A stretch of DNA of 64,000 nucleotides. It comes from Cryptomeria japonica. Taxonomy: Eukaryota; Streptophyta; Pinopsida; Cupressales; Cupressaceae. The stretch is from NCBI RefSeq assembly GCF_030272615.1, contig NC_081407.1:98501897-98565896 (forward strand), written 5' to 3'. The position numbers were made by a program, and so were the translations under genes. The notes beneath the pieces were generated by a model. That model worked only from the letters and a program-made list of their open reading frames with translations. It searched no databases and had not been told where the DNA came from. Shown here in pieces: positions 1-11,460 of this stretch; the stretch's first letter is position 1, and every line of letters begins with the position of its first letter.

Positions 1-448
1 TAGAATTAGATTTTACACCTGCTAATTGAATATTGTTGAATCTTTCATAACATTTCTAACGAATCCTCTTTTCCATATCATGCATTTTGAAATTTTTGAA
101 GCTCCTTTTACCAAGTCCATTTTCGATATCTCTTATAATCAATGTGTTTGAAGCACTTTTATCACACGGCTCACAATCCTTGTATATGCTTCCATATTTT
201 ATTCGTAAGTGTTCGCGTTGTTTAAAACTTTCTTTTGGCGTGGGCAACGCAGTGGATTTAGCTTTGTACCAGCAATATGTATTTGCTCGATAATTTTTGT
301 AAGCCGCTTTAATAAATCAATTTTGTGGAAATTTTGTAATCATTATGCTATATGAGATTATATTTCCTTTTGACATCTTTTTCAATAGTTTTCATATCAT
401 GTCATTACTTCCATATGTATGGATATTCACCATATTCACCAGAGCGGT
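1..448. other. Unassigned flank left of copia element F
   Basis: AT-rich sequence left of the first recognisable LTR end. Open frames here are under 70 codons and show no domain I recognise. GCGGT at 444-448 would be the left target-site duplication of element F; its partner is outside the window. It may be another old repeat. Confidence 0.4.
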
Positions 449-1671
449 TGTATTAGCAGTAATCAAAAAGAAAGATCGAGAGGGGGTGAATCAGTCTTCA
501 CCAGAATAACAAATTTAGCCATCAAAAACAAATCTGATAAAATACAACAATAAGATAGATAAGAAAATTGAAGGCACAACACACAACACCAATATTTTGA
601 TGTGAAAAACCTAGTTAAGGGAAAAATCACGGTTGGAACCTACCCACAATAAGATGATACTCTGCACTAGTATGTGAAAATATTACAATTGGGAATGCAC
701 ATGTATTTAGGCACACTGCCTAGAGATCACTGCTCAAATATAATGGACCGAAAGGCTACAACCCTCAAGAAAGTCTCACTAACTTACAATATGATTCAAA
801 CTACAATCCGGAAGAAGTGAACTAAGAGAATAGCATTTTCAAATGCCTGATTACAGTTCGGGTTAAGCATAGTTGTCTTCTCAGCAACACCGAAGGATAA
901 ATCACTTGTTTGCACATACACCTCTCTGATAATGTAGACACCATCGACACACCCAAACTACATGAATAGAACACCTATATATATAATTCTTCAACCTTGA
1001 TAACAAGATCGGATAAACCCTAACCCTCAACTCACAATTAAAAAATTACATTACATGATGCAAAGATCAACCACCAAACCAATATAATGATTTACATAGC
1101 ATATCATGGAACTAAATCAAATTCACAAACACATAACTCCACCGAAAATCATGCTAAGATCAACTACAACACACTACACCACTAGGAAAATCGCATAACA
1201 TGAAAATCATCATCAGTTCATAGAAACCACCAAAAAATCGCACAACGATCAATGCAAATCGCCAAAACAAATAGGAAATGACTAGGAAACACCAACAAGA
1301 ATGTTAGAATCATCAGGAACAACTGCACCAACACCACTTTTCAAATCTTCATCGATCAACGTTTAAAAGCTCAAGAACACAACCAATCGGCAACTGTCAC
1401 AAAGAAATATAACTTGTGAAGCACCAAATCACGAACCATCTAAAATGAAGATACACAAGACCATCTTAAATAATATCCTAAAGTCTCAGCACAAGATCTC
1501 ATCACACCAGAGGATATACCAAACTCTACAAAGCAGTTATCAACAAAATAATAGAAGCAAAACCAAATTATAAGATCTTCCCAATCTGCAATCAATGGAG
1601 AAATACACAGGTTTATGTTGACATCAATGACAACATATCCTAGTAGCAGCAATGACCAACAATATCCAACA
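449..1671 (-). repeat. 3' LTR of copia element F
   Basis: On the minus strand it starts TGTTGGATATTG at 1671 and ends ...ACA at 449 (plus strand TGTATTAGC). A G-rich motif followed by GTGAATCAG at 475-495 matches the equivalent part of the E and C LTRs, which places the end. The polypurine tract AAAGGAGGAGAT abuts it at 1672-1683. Length is about 1.2 kb. No gene lies inside; the frame covering 1440-1880 is LTR and untranslated sequence. Confidence 0.78.
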
Positions 1672-1974
1672 ATCTCCTCCTTTGGCATTGATGGAAACAT
1701 ATAAATGTGAAAAATAATCAATGCAAAGAAAGAAAATATCTCCAGCAAACTCCTCCTAAGATCAGGATAACTAAAGAAATTTTTCACATGATCTCTCTCC
1801 CCCTTTGACAACAATGTCAAATATCTCAAACTCTCTCCAAAGCATAAACATGAATCTCTCCCCTTGGGACACACAACCAAGTCAACAGACTACTCCAGCA
1901 GAGGAGCAGTACCAACTCACCAATTCGGGTAAAATGACAAGGCTCTGAAATCCACTGGATTGATGCAACTCATT
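1672..1974 (-). other. 3' untranslated region of element F with two purine tracts
   Basis: Between the end of RNase H and the LTR. A polypurine tract abuts the LTR, and a second purine run (minus strand TTGTCAAAGGGGGAGA) lies near 1797-1812. The same pair occurs in E and C. No coding capacity seen. Confidence 0.6.
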
Positions 1975-4381
1975 GCATATAGGTCTCATGAGGAGGGGTG
2001 GATAACCCTAACTTGTCTCTGAAATAGACAAATGTATCTGCAAGCAAAGGCTTAGTGAAAATATCAGCAATTTGTTTCTTTTAAGATACACACTCCAGCT
2101 TCACCTTTTCTTCACTAACTTGATCTCTCAAGTAATGATATTTGATTGACACGTGTTTAGTCTTTGAATGTTGCTCTGGATTCTTTGACATGTTAATAGC
2201 ACTAGAATTATAACAGTAGGCTCATCATTAATAACTCTAATATCTTTCAACATTTGGTTCATCCAAACCACTTGAGTGCAATTACTAGCGGCAACAATGT
2301 ACTCAGCTTCAGTAGTAGATAAGGATATTGAATCTTGTTTCTTGCTAGCCCATGAAATCAATTTCTTACCCAAAAAGAATGCCCAACCGGTTGTAATCTT
2401 ATGGTCATCAACATCACCATCCCAATTAGCATAAGAACATAGCATGAAATCATCATTCCTCGGATACCACAGTCCATAATCTACAATTCCCTTCAGGTAT
2501 CTAAATATCCTCTTAACAGCAGTGACATGACTCTCTTTTAGATGAGCTTGATATCTAGCAGCCATATACAAAATATGCATAATGTATGGTCTATTCTATG
2601 TAAGATATAACAGTCCACCAACCATAGATCTATACAAACTCTAATTAAATTTAGGAGATTCATCATTCTTAGACAATTTACAACCAGTCACCATAAGAGT
2701 TCCAACTGGTTTGGAGTCACCTAATCCAAACTTCTTCAACAATTCTTTCACATATTTGGGTTGATATATGAATATACCTTTTTTAGTATGTGCATTTTGC
2801 AAACCTAAGAAAAATTTCATCTCACCAATCATAGACATCTCAAATTCTTTTTGCATATCACCGACAAACTTCATGCTCAAATCATCATCACCTCCAAAGA
2901 TAATATCATCAACAAAGACTTGAACAATCAGGATGTTATCATTCTTAATCTTAAAGTACAAATTACCGTCAGCAACACCTTTAGTAAATCCCAATTTCAA
3001 CAAACATTTATCTAATATAGCATACTAGGCTCTAGAAGCTGGTTTCAATCCATAAAGAGCTTTCTTCAACTTACATACCATGTCTCCATCATCTGACAGT
3101 GACAATCCATCAGGTTGTTCAATGTAGACTTCTTCCTCTAGATCACCATTCAAGAAGGCAGATTTGACATCCATCTGGTATACCTTAAAATCTTATAAGA
3201 AGCATATGCAAGCAATAATCTAATAGCTTCAAGTCTGCCAACCGGAGCAAAAGTCTCATCATAATCAATTCCTTCTTGATGTGAATATCCTTTGCAAACC
3301 AATCTTTCTTTATTTCTAACAACATCACCAGATTCGTTCAGTTTGTTTTTGAATACCCATTTAGTACCAATGTCATTCTTATCCTTAGGTCTAGGAACAA
3401 GTTCCCATGTATTATTCTTTTCAATTTGATCTAGGTCTTCTTCCATAGCTCTCATCCAACTTTCATCTTTATAAGCTTCGGCAACATCTTTAGGTTCCAC
3501 TTTAGAAATCAAACATACTTCTTCAGCAACTAACCTTCTTCTAGCCATTACACCCTTGTTCTTATCACCAATAATCTGATGTTTAGAATGATTCAATCTT
3601 ACATACCTTAGAGTCTTCTGATTGTTCTGATTCTCAGGTTCCTGCAATCTAGCAACAACAACCGGATTAACTATCTCTACCGAATCATTCTGCTTAAGCT
3701 CTCCAGTCTGAATAGGAGTTAAAACAACATGTTGACCATCATCATAACCACATGCTTTGATCTCTTTCCCAAAATTTTCATCCACCTTCAAATTTGCACT
3801 CTCTGCTATCTTTCTCAATCTCTTATTGTAGCACCAATAGGATTTTCTCTTTGTAGAATATCCCAAGAAAATTCTTTCATCACTTCGAGCATCAAACTTT
3901 CCTATATCCCCATCTCTCTTGATATAATATTTTCTACCAAATACTATGAAATATCTCATAGTAGGAACATGACCAAACCATAGCTCATAAGGGGTCTTAC
4001 TAGTATCACCTTTGATGTGAACTCTGTTGAATGTATAAACAACAGTGCTAATAGCTTCTCTCCAGTAGATCTTCATAACATTTCCTTTAATCAGCATAGT
4101 CCTTGCAACATCCAAAATATTTTTTTCTTCCTCTCAACAACTCTATTCTGTTGAGGGGTTCTAAGAGCAGATAATTGTCTTCGGATTCCATGCATCTCAC
4201 AGAATGAATTGAACTCACTAGAACAGAATTCTCCACCTCTATCTGATGTTAGACACTTCACCTTCAGTACAGACTCAGTCTCAACCTTAGCTTTGAATAT
4301 CTTAAATTTGTCCAATGCTTCTGAGTTCTCCTTCAAAAAGACAACCCATATCATCCTAGAATAATCATCAATTAGCAGCAT
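1975..4381 (-). pseudogene. pol: Copia pol remnant: integrase, RT, RNase H (element F)
   Basis: Decayed polyprotein. The integrase core (4381-4091) has DDYSRMIWV, SDRGGEF and the VVER glutamate, so the visible catalytic Asp and Glu survive. A one-base shift in an A-run near 4105 moves to the frame 4115-3150, holding the integrase C-terminus and the start of RT (GTKWVFKNKLNE, RLVCKGYSHQEGIDY). A second shift lies near 3185. The RT palm with VFVDDIIFGGDD is at 3003-2641 and RNase H (TTEAEYIVAAS) at 2580-2128, with a further shift before the C-terminal DIFTKPL motif near 2030. The protein would have reverse-transcribed and integrated the element; it is not functional now. Confidence 0.9.
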
Positions 4382-4385
4382 AAAA

Positions 4386-5394
4386 TGCCATAACCCTCTT
4401 TTTGGACCTTGATATGACTTGTTGTTGTTAGTATTATTATTATTGTCATCATCATCATCATCATTATTATTATTATTATTATTATTATTACTACTACTAC
4501 TACTACTATTATTATAATAAATATTATGAGCAATGTTAGTTAGAGATGAAAAAAAATTAATAAGGGTGGAATTAGTTTAAAAGAAGAATTAATAAGTGGT
4601 GACTTGCACGTGAGGTCATAATTTATTTGGAAGTTATTTATTTCCTCAATATTATAATTGAGCACATGGTGTAGAAGAAATAAGAAGATTCTAGAAATGA
4701 ATTCAAAATCAGATTTTAAATGCACGGTCAAATGTAGCTACCACTATGACAAGTTGTCAGGAATATGTCTTGCATGAAAATATTTTTGGGAAAGAATCTC
4801 AAATTCAAATTTCAAATGCATGGTCAAGTGTAACCCCCACAATGTCAACAATCATTTTGCATGAAATTAATTTTGAAAATTCTTATTTTCTCAATATGTT
4901 AATTTAGCACATGTCGTAGGAGAAATTGGAAGCTTCTAGAGGGAATTTTCATTCTCCATTTTCTTGCATGTAACTCCTCCATTTAGTGATCAATCAATTT
5001 TGCATGAAGATACTTTAGGAAAAAGAATCATTTCTTTCAATTAATTCTCTTGATAGTGGAATTGAGGGATCTTTTCTATATAATGTATACAAGTTTTCGA
5101 AAAAAGGGAGTTGATTTATTTTTTGAAGAAAATTTTTCTCAAGTTCTTGTAGAAAGCAGTAGGATTTCTTTTGTAGTCACATTTCATTTGTAGAATTGTT
5201 AAGTAGTTGTTTTGAAGAATTTTCACCAAGTTGCAAGGAAGGATCAAGGAAGACTAGCTTGGATATTTGGAGAGGTTTCAACATCAAACTTCGTTGATTC
5301 AGGTTCTCTTCTATTGCTTTCCTTAATTTTTCATGTGAAAAAAAAAACTAACTAAATAAATAAATAAAATATTATTAAGAATATAGCTTCTATC
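4386..5394 (+). repeat. 5' LTR of B, segment 1
   Basis: First kilobase of the B 5' LTR, nearly colinear with 49201-50175 in the 3' LTR. It includes an ATT/ACT microsatellite at 4428-4518 that has a counterpart at 49240-49320. It is interrupted at 5394 by H, whose end TGTAATAACCC starts at 5395. The small open frame on the minus strand at 4540-4731 is duplicated at 49203-49529 as LTR sequence and is not a gene. Confidence 0.85.
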
Positions 5395-6594
5395 TGTAAT
5401 AACCCACTTAACTTAATCCAAAAACTCAACTGATTTTTTTTCTTTTAATATATTAAAATATTGATTTCTTATTCGTACTTATAATTATTTATTTATTTAT
5501 TCAATCACATACTCAGGTACATCTATCCAAACGAGATAGGCATCCATCCAACCGAGATGGGCATCTAACCATACGGGTTAGGTATCTAACCATACGGGTT
5601 AGGTATCTATCCATACGGGACTAGGTATCTAACCATACGGGTTAGGCATCTAATTATACGGGTTAGGGATCTGTCCATACGGGACATGAGGTTTCATCTA
5701 TCCAATCTGGGATAGGCATCTACCCAAACAGAGTAGGCATCTATTCATAAGAAATGCTCTGGCCAGAAACTTTAGACTGATCGAGACCATCCGAGTCCTG
5801 AGCCACTCTCTAAAGACTACACTCCCCTACTAGGAGTGCACCAAGATCGCCGTCCTTAGGAGTATTAAAATAATTACATAAACAAGCTTGAGTTTCACCT
5901 CGGAATTCGTCCTAAAGCCTCGGGAAGTCAAGCGAATCCATATGGGATCCCTTCTGAGTATGCATTGAATTAATTTTAACCTTTCAATTAGTATTTGCAC
6001 CATTTGATTAAAAGACCAAGGAACTTCAAGAACCAGCTAATCACCCAAAACTAAATACTAATCCCCATCCCTGAACGCCTGAGTACAAGGGACAACTCCA
6101 TCCCTAGATTGCCTACATACGTACCCGTTTCGGCACGGGATCAAGGCGTAAAGTATGTAGTTCTGGTTTCTAACTATGGTTTAATGTAAACTGTTTGGTG
6201 GGTACGCAAACCTTTCTAGGGTCAATGTCCCAGACAGTTTCTCTGCGGTTGCTACCCATGATGGTAGCTCTATAGTAAAAAGGATTAAGGTGGCCTTCTA
6301 CTTGTGTCCTAAAATAACTAAGTCCTATTTTCTATTAAATACGCCATCCTTATTCTATTATCATCCGTTGAAATCATCAAGATAAAAATAAATTTTCAAG
6401 ATCTTCACACATATCCAAACCCTGATGGGGTTATCTAAAGTTCAACTGATCGGATGTAAATTCATTTAAAAATTAATCTTTTTAGATTATTGATCCAAGG
6501 GGGATTACCCGCCCCTTGGATTTTAACTTCCAAATGACCCTTATTTCTCCCCGGTGATTTAGAGGGATGATGCCACAGACGCTGTTATTGCAGC
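5395..6594 (-). repeat. Solo LTR H, segment 1 (3' part of the LTR)
   Basis: Contains an array of about twelve roughly 21-bp units built on CATCTAACCATACGGGTTAG (5520-5760), a conserved CACTCC...GGAGTG stem-loop near 5825, a GCTACC...GGTAGC stem-loop (6251-6268) and an 8-bp-stem loop CCAAGGGG...CCCCTTGG (6495-6519). No coding potential. It is interrupted at 6594 by J, with GCAGC at 6590-6594 as J's left target duplication. Confidence 0.8.
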
Positions 6595-7377
6595 TGTAGA
6601 CACCTAAAATTGTCCAGTGTAATTAAATAAATATTTTATTTATTTAATTATCTAAGCTTAATTCTTCTATTAATTAAATAAATCCTTATTTATTTAATTA
6701 ATTCATTTATCCTCTTCTAGCCTTATTTCTCATTTAAATAAATACATTTATTTATTTAAATTATCCCTTTCCTAAATTAAATAAATATCTTAATTATTTA
6801 ATTGATCCCACTTCTTCTATTAATTAAATAAATCTTTATTTATTTAATTAATTCATTAGCTTTTTCTACACATGACACATGTCATTCATCTCTTAATTCC
6901 TACACTACCTACCTCTTTCATTATTTTGGTATTTCTTTTACCTACCCTCTAATCCTAGCCGACCTCTCTTTTTACACCTCTCAATCTTAACCCTCCATTT
7001 CATATTGTGTCTTCTATTTAAGAAGATGCTTTCTTCATTGTCAAACCCTAATGACTCATGCTAATGATCTTTCATGCAACTTGCTACACTACAATCCTAC
7101 TTGCAACCACATTCCGTTCTTTGTTGAGCTCTTGTGCATACAAAAATCTGAGAGTAAATATATCAAGCAAGATCAATGGAGATAAGAAGAATGGAGATCA
7201 AAACCCTATTGGACATGTGATGGTATAATCTTTGTGATTTTGTTTTATTTTGCATTGTCTTAGGTAATCTTCATATGTTATGGTGGATCTTTGTTGATTG
7301 TTAGGCTAGGGTTTAGTGGTTGAATCTATTTAGCCTTTCAATATTGTTATTATTGTTATCCATTTTCACCATATACA
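6595..7377 (+). repeat. 5' LTR of element J
   Basis: Begins TGTAGACACC, ends CATATACA; 783 bp, the same length as the 3' copy. The first 260 bp hold five successive AT-rich palindromes (e.g. ATTAATTAAATAAAT at 6669-6683 with its complement at 6688-6702). As 5' LTR it would supply the promoter for gag-pol; the run CTTCTATTTAAGAAG near 7012 may include a TATA-like element but this is uncertain. Confidence 0.95.
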
Positions 7378-7380
7378 TTT

Positions 7381-7398
7381 TGGCACGCCCGGTGGGAC
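7381..7398 (+). other. Primer-binding site of J
   Basis: TGGCACGCCCGGTGGGAC, three bases after the 5' LTR end. Starting TGG, it would pair with the CCA end of a tRNA. It is not the initiator-Met site used by the other elements here; I could not assign the tRNA with confidence. Confidence 0.75.
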
Positions 7399-7489
7399 TC
7401 TTGTCCCTTTGCATTTAACCTTTTTGTTGTAGATTTTGCATTTTTGAAGTTGCAGATCGGACATTTTTTCGACGACATTTTAGGTATTT

Positions 7490-7750
7490 CCGTGTCTGCG
7501 AGTGTTCGGATCGTGTCTCTGAGTTTCAGGAGCGTCTACGGAGGCGGGAATCGCGTCTGTGTTTTCAACAAATTTTGTTTTGCAAGTCTCAGACAGGGGC
7601 GTCTGTGTTACATAATCGCGTCTGCGTTACTTATGATCGCGTCTATGTCCGAGACGGGCGTCTGTGTGTTTTGAGCGCGTCTGTGCATCACAAAACCGTG
7701 TCTGTGTCATACAAACGCGTATGTGTCTGGTATAGCAGCGTCTGTGTTTT
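7490..7750 (+). repeat. CGTCTGTG motif array 1 (J leader)
   Basis: About a dozen variants of GCGTCTGTGT separated by variable 8-20 base spacers, giving a rough 20-25 bp period. The spacers are not alike, so this is a dispersed motif array rather than a simple tandem repeat. Related arrays lie at 8981-9260 and, inverted, at 21401-21633. Confidence 0.85.
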
Positions 7751-8980
7751 ACTGTTTTGAAATTTTCAAATTTTTTTTTCTTTGATTCAATTTTTCGGAT
7801 TTCGTACTTAGGGTTTCAGATCTGGTTTATTTTTGGACTAACCCTTGCAGATCTAGCTAACCAAGTTTGTCCAGCTTGTTTTGGAAGCAAAAACGTTTTT
7901 GTTGAAGGCCCCTTTTTCACAAAGTCTTTTTGGGTTTTTCTAAAATTTACCTAACTTGTGTGCTTGCAGGAAGGAGTGATCATTTGAAATAACCCAAACT
8001 ACTAACAAATTTTGTTGCAGGGCCTTGGCTAGGGTTTTATAATTTTGTTGTGTGCCTTGTTTTCATAGATTAACAAACACTTCCATTGGTGCACTAAAAT
8101 TGAATCATTGTCTTTTGTGTCTTGAGCAATAGGCTCTTTTTGTTTAATCTTTAGAGGGCCTGTCTTCCCGTGTGGTCATTAGGACTACTAGTGAGAAGAG
8201 GACGACCCAAGTGGTAGCGAGGAAAACCCACCTCATCCGAACCACTATAATCAAATGTATTCATGGTGAAAACTATGAATAACGTGTGCTGATTAGTTCA
8301 TACCGACACTATGTCTCCCCACAAACCCGTTTGATCAAATTTATTTGATCAGTTGTAGGGCGTAACCCCTACCGGCTGGGAACCTTCTGTATTTACGGAG
8401 CTGAAAGTGCCACATGTATGGCCACACAAGCGGATGCCCTTACTAGCACCATTTTGTTTTAGAGGCCCAAATCTTTCTAGTTGTTGGGGCAGGAGGTCGG
8501 ACCTCTGGTAGCGGCCCACACACATACGGTTCTTAGTAGAGATATAAAGTTCGCCATGGGGAGTTTTCATGGGGACTGATGCTTGGCTGACCCGAGAAGT
8601 GAGTGCCGAGGGTGGAGCCAGTGAGGTCAAGCATCTAAGTATCCGCTCTGAATAGCGTAGCCTCGGGGGTAAAACCCTATGTGGGATCAACAACTATTGT
8701 CTTGGACAGCCATAAGAATTGTGCTTGACTTATGTTAAACATTCAAAACATTCAAGACCAAACAGCAAAACATTGTGTCTTTTGTGTCTTCAAGTGTATG
8801 CAAAACAATTTTACATCAAACAACACACTTTTCTTGGAGTCATTTTGGAGTCTAAACACTTGCAAACATTGAGTCCTCATCAACATTGTGTCCTCTTGTT
8901 ACAAAAAACAGTCAAACAGTCGGATTTGGTCACAACAAAACAATTTCACAGATTGGAAAAATTGCACGAAGTTTACAGAA

Positions 8981-9260
8981 ACGCGTCTGTGTCTGTTTTA
9001 ACCGCGTCTGAGTCATTTAGGCACGTCTGTGAAGGGCATAATAGCGTCTGTGTGTCTAGCAGTGTCTGTGTCGAACAGAGACACGTCTGTGTCTGGAAAT
9101 CGCGTCTGTGAAGTATACAGAAGCGTCTGTGTACAGAATTGCAAAATCTTTACAGTCCAGCAAACATAAACAAAAAAAATCGCAGAAGCGCGTCTGGGTT
9201 AAACAGAGTAGCGTCTGTGTCGGGTAACCACGTCTGTGAAGTATACAGTCGCGTCTGTGT
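8981..9260 (+). repeat. CGTCTGTG motif array 2 (J leader)
   Basis: About twelve copies of CGCGTCTGTG/CACGTCTGTG with short unlike spacers. A sub-block of two or three units (GTGAAGTATACAG with its neighbours) is repeated near 9108 and 9235, so local duplication has occurred. It ends about 490 bp before the gag start. Confidence 0.85.
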
Positions 9261-9753
9261 TCAAAATTGCAAGAAAATTTCAGAGTCCAACAAACAAGAG
9301 AAATTAGTTTCGGAATACTTGAGCTTCCTAGGTTGTTTCTTCAGGTTTCATCTAGCATTCAACCTGTCTCTGGGTCTCATACAGTCCATCATTGCTTCAC
9401 ATCTCATTTTACATTCATACTTGTCTAAACTTGAGTCAAAAGGTCACTTGCTTGTCCTCATCATACTTTGTCAACATACTACATACAACTACACTTTGCT
9501 AAGTGGTCCCTCATCAAGGTTTCTTACCTTTGGGTCTCATTTGGTCTTACTTAGGGTCAAGGTCAGCTTACCTCATCAAGAGAAACTATCCTCTCTTTGG
9601 AAGTCACACCTACTCTACTACTTACATACTTGGTCTTACACTTTGGACATTGCAAGTAAACTTCAGATTCATTTACACTCCATACAACTCTTGGTCTTCC
9701 ATACTCTTTCCATTTTTCATCTAGTCTCTCACATCTTGGTCAATACCTAGTTC

Positions 9754-11460
9754 ATGGTTGAAACCCGTCTTCAAAAATCTAGGAGAAAAGCTAAAGAAGC
9801 TCAAGAGCCCACAAACATGAGTTCTTATGAGTATGACAATGATTTATTTTTCAATCCTGAGCACACTACACTACCTGACATGGATGTTTATAGACACATT
9901 CCAAATGTGGAAAACGCAGACACTACAAACAACAAGGCTACACAAAATGACAATGTGAACAACTTTTCAATACAATCAGCAGATATAGAAGAATCCATAA
10001 TGAATCCTCATTTCAATAGATTGGTTGAAGAGATAATGAAGAGGGATAGACAATACTTCTTACACATGATGGCACAAAGTGGAGCTAAAATACCTCATGA
10101 CTTTGACATGTCTCAACTTATGGAAAACCGACCCTCGCAACAAACTCACTCCAACATGGATCAAAGGAGACCCAATAGTGGAGGAAATAGAGGACCGCAT
10201 ATGATACCTGAATCACCATCAGCTTTGCTTCAAAAACCAGAGGTCTCACATACACATGGTCAAACATATGATACTTACCTTCGAAGACCATTATGGAAGC
10301 CTTATGCAGATAGATATGCTCAATCACATGCTCAAGCTATGGATCAATCAAAACAAGTGGACACCCAAAGGCATGCTCAAAATTTGGACACAAGGAAACC
10401 TCATGTCAAATTTGGGGGCAACACAATAGAACCCGACGTGCCTATGGAATATGGTATATATGCACAAAATAGATATGGGGTTCCTCAACATGAAGCTATA
10501 CCAAGTGCTCCCTATATGCCGCATCAATATAGACCTCCTCCATATGAACATGTCTATGATCAATATCATCCATACATGCAACAAGCTCCTCTTCAAATTG
10601 GTGTCCCAAACATGGGGTATGCTACAAGAAATCGATCGCCACCTAAGAATAATTTGGAGCACCAAATAAGAGATTTACAAAAGAAAATGGAGGACATGAG
10701 TACACCAAAACCAACATACACTATGAGAGATATATGTCCTTATCCATTTGATAAGAGCATCCCAATGCCTCCATTTCCTGCACACTTTGTGACACCAAAA
10801 TTTGACAAGTATAGAGGAAAGGGAGACCCCAAGGCACACATACGACAATTTTTCACAGCCTGCATTGAGGTAGCGGCAGAAGAAACATATTTGATGAGGT
10901 TGTTCCCGCAGAGCTTAGGCGATCAAGCTATGGAATGGTTTTCTCAATTACCTCCCGGTATTAAGTCATGGGGCGACTTAGCAGAGGCATTCATTCAGCA
11001 TTTCTCCTACAATATAGAAACAGATATCTCAGTCACTACTCTATGCAATACTAAGCAAAAGGAAGGAGAATCTTTTGCGTCATTTTTACAAAGATGGAGA
11101 AATCTAGCTAGCAGATGCTCTTGCGAAATCCCACAGAAACAAATGGTAGAAATGTTCACTCAAAATGTTAACAAGGATATTGGCTATGATCTCAGGAAAG
11201 CTTGTTTGTCCACATTCAAGGATGTTATTGAAAAGGGCTTAGCAACAGAAAAGGTCCTAATTGAACAAGGAGTCATCAAGCTATTCAAGGAAAACAAAGA
11301 TGACTTTAAAGGAAAAGACAAGCCAAGATTTTGGAATAAAAACAAGAACACAGTCAATGATGGTGTTGTTGATGCCAATACAGTGAGACCCAAGTTCATC
11401 TTTTCAGGATCAAGTTCTACAAACAATCAAGTGAATACTCAAACAACTTCCAGATCATGA
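9754..11460 (+). pseudogene. gag: Gag polyprotein segment of element J
   Basis: 568 codons from ATG to an in-frame TGA (11458-11460). The N-terminal third is polar and low in complexity; residues about 230-300 are rich in Pro, Tyr and His. The retrotransposon gag (capsid-like) domain is at roughly residues 340-500: KFDKYRGKGDPKAHIRQF, then QAMEWFSQLPPG and LQRWRNLASRC. It would form the virus-like particle. The frame continues past the TGA into the zinc-knuckle and protease part, so the TGA looks like a CGA-to-TGA mutation rather than a programmed stop. The start was chosen as the first ATG of a frame opening just after a stop. Confidence 0.9.

Larger units (their letters stand above)
449..4385 (-). 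mobile_element. Copia element F, 3' part (LTR, RNase H, RT, integrase)
   Basis: Ty1/copia retrotransposon on the minus strand. Its 3' LTR (449-1671), polypurine tract, RNase H, reverse transcriptase and integrase core run right to left and stop abruptly at 4385, where gypsy element B begins with TGCCATAACCC. The 5' part (gag, protease, 5' LTR) must lie beyond B, outside the window. Order and motifs match copia elements E and C further right, but F is more decayed (several frameshifts), so it is probably the oldest layer. Confidence 0.88.
7399..9753 (+). other. Long gag leader of element J
   Basis: About 2.4 kb between primer site and gag start with no long frame on the plus strand. It carries two arrays of a CGTCTGTG-like motif (7490-7750 and 8981-9260). 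Acceptor-like signals (pyrimidines then CAG) occur at 7971-7979 (TGCTTGCAG) and near 9335-9344 (TTTCTTCAG), so leader splicing is possible, as known for Ogre elements. A 114-codon frame on the minus strand (8349-8693) shows no recognisable domain and is probably chance. The leader may act in packaging or translation control; that is inference. Confidence 0.7.

Noticed and set aside
8349-8693. 114-codon minus-strand frame in the J leader as a gene
   Set aside because: No recognised domain, no splice or promoter context like the PMD gene, and it lies in a leader with many small frames.
8981-9260. CRISPR-like array (short repeated word with unlike spacers)
   Set aside because: The word is only about 10 bases and imperfect, spacers vary in length, and the setting is a plant retrotransposon leader with no cas genes.
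10118-10665. Minus-strand frames opposite J gag
   Set aside because: Compositional shadows of the sense gag frame, with Ile/Phe/Trp-rich nonsense peptides.
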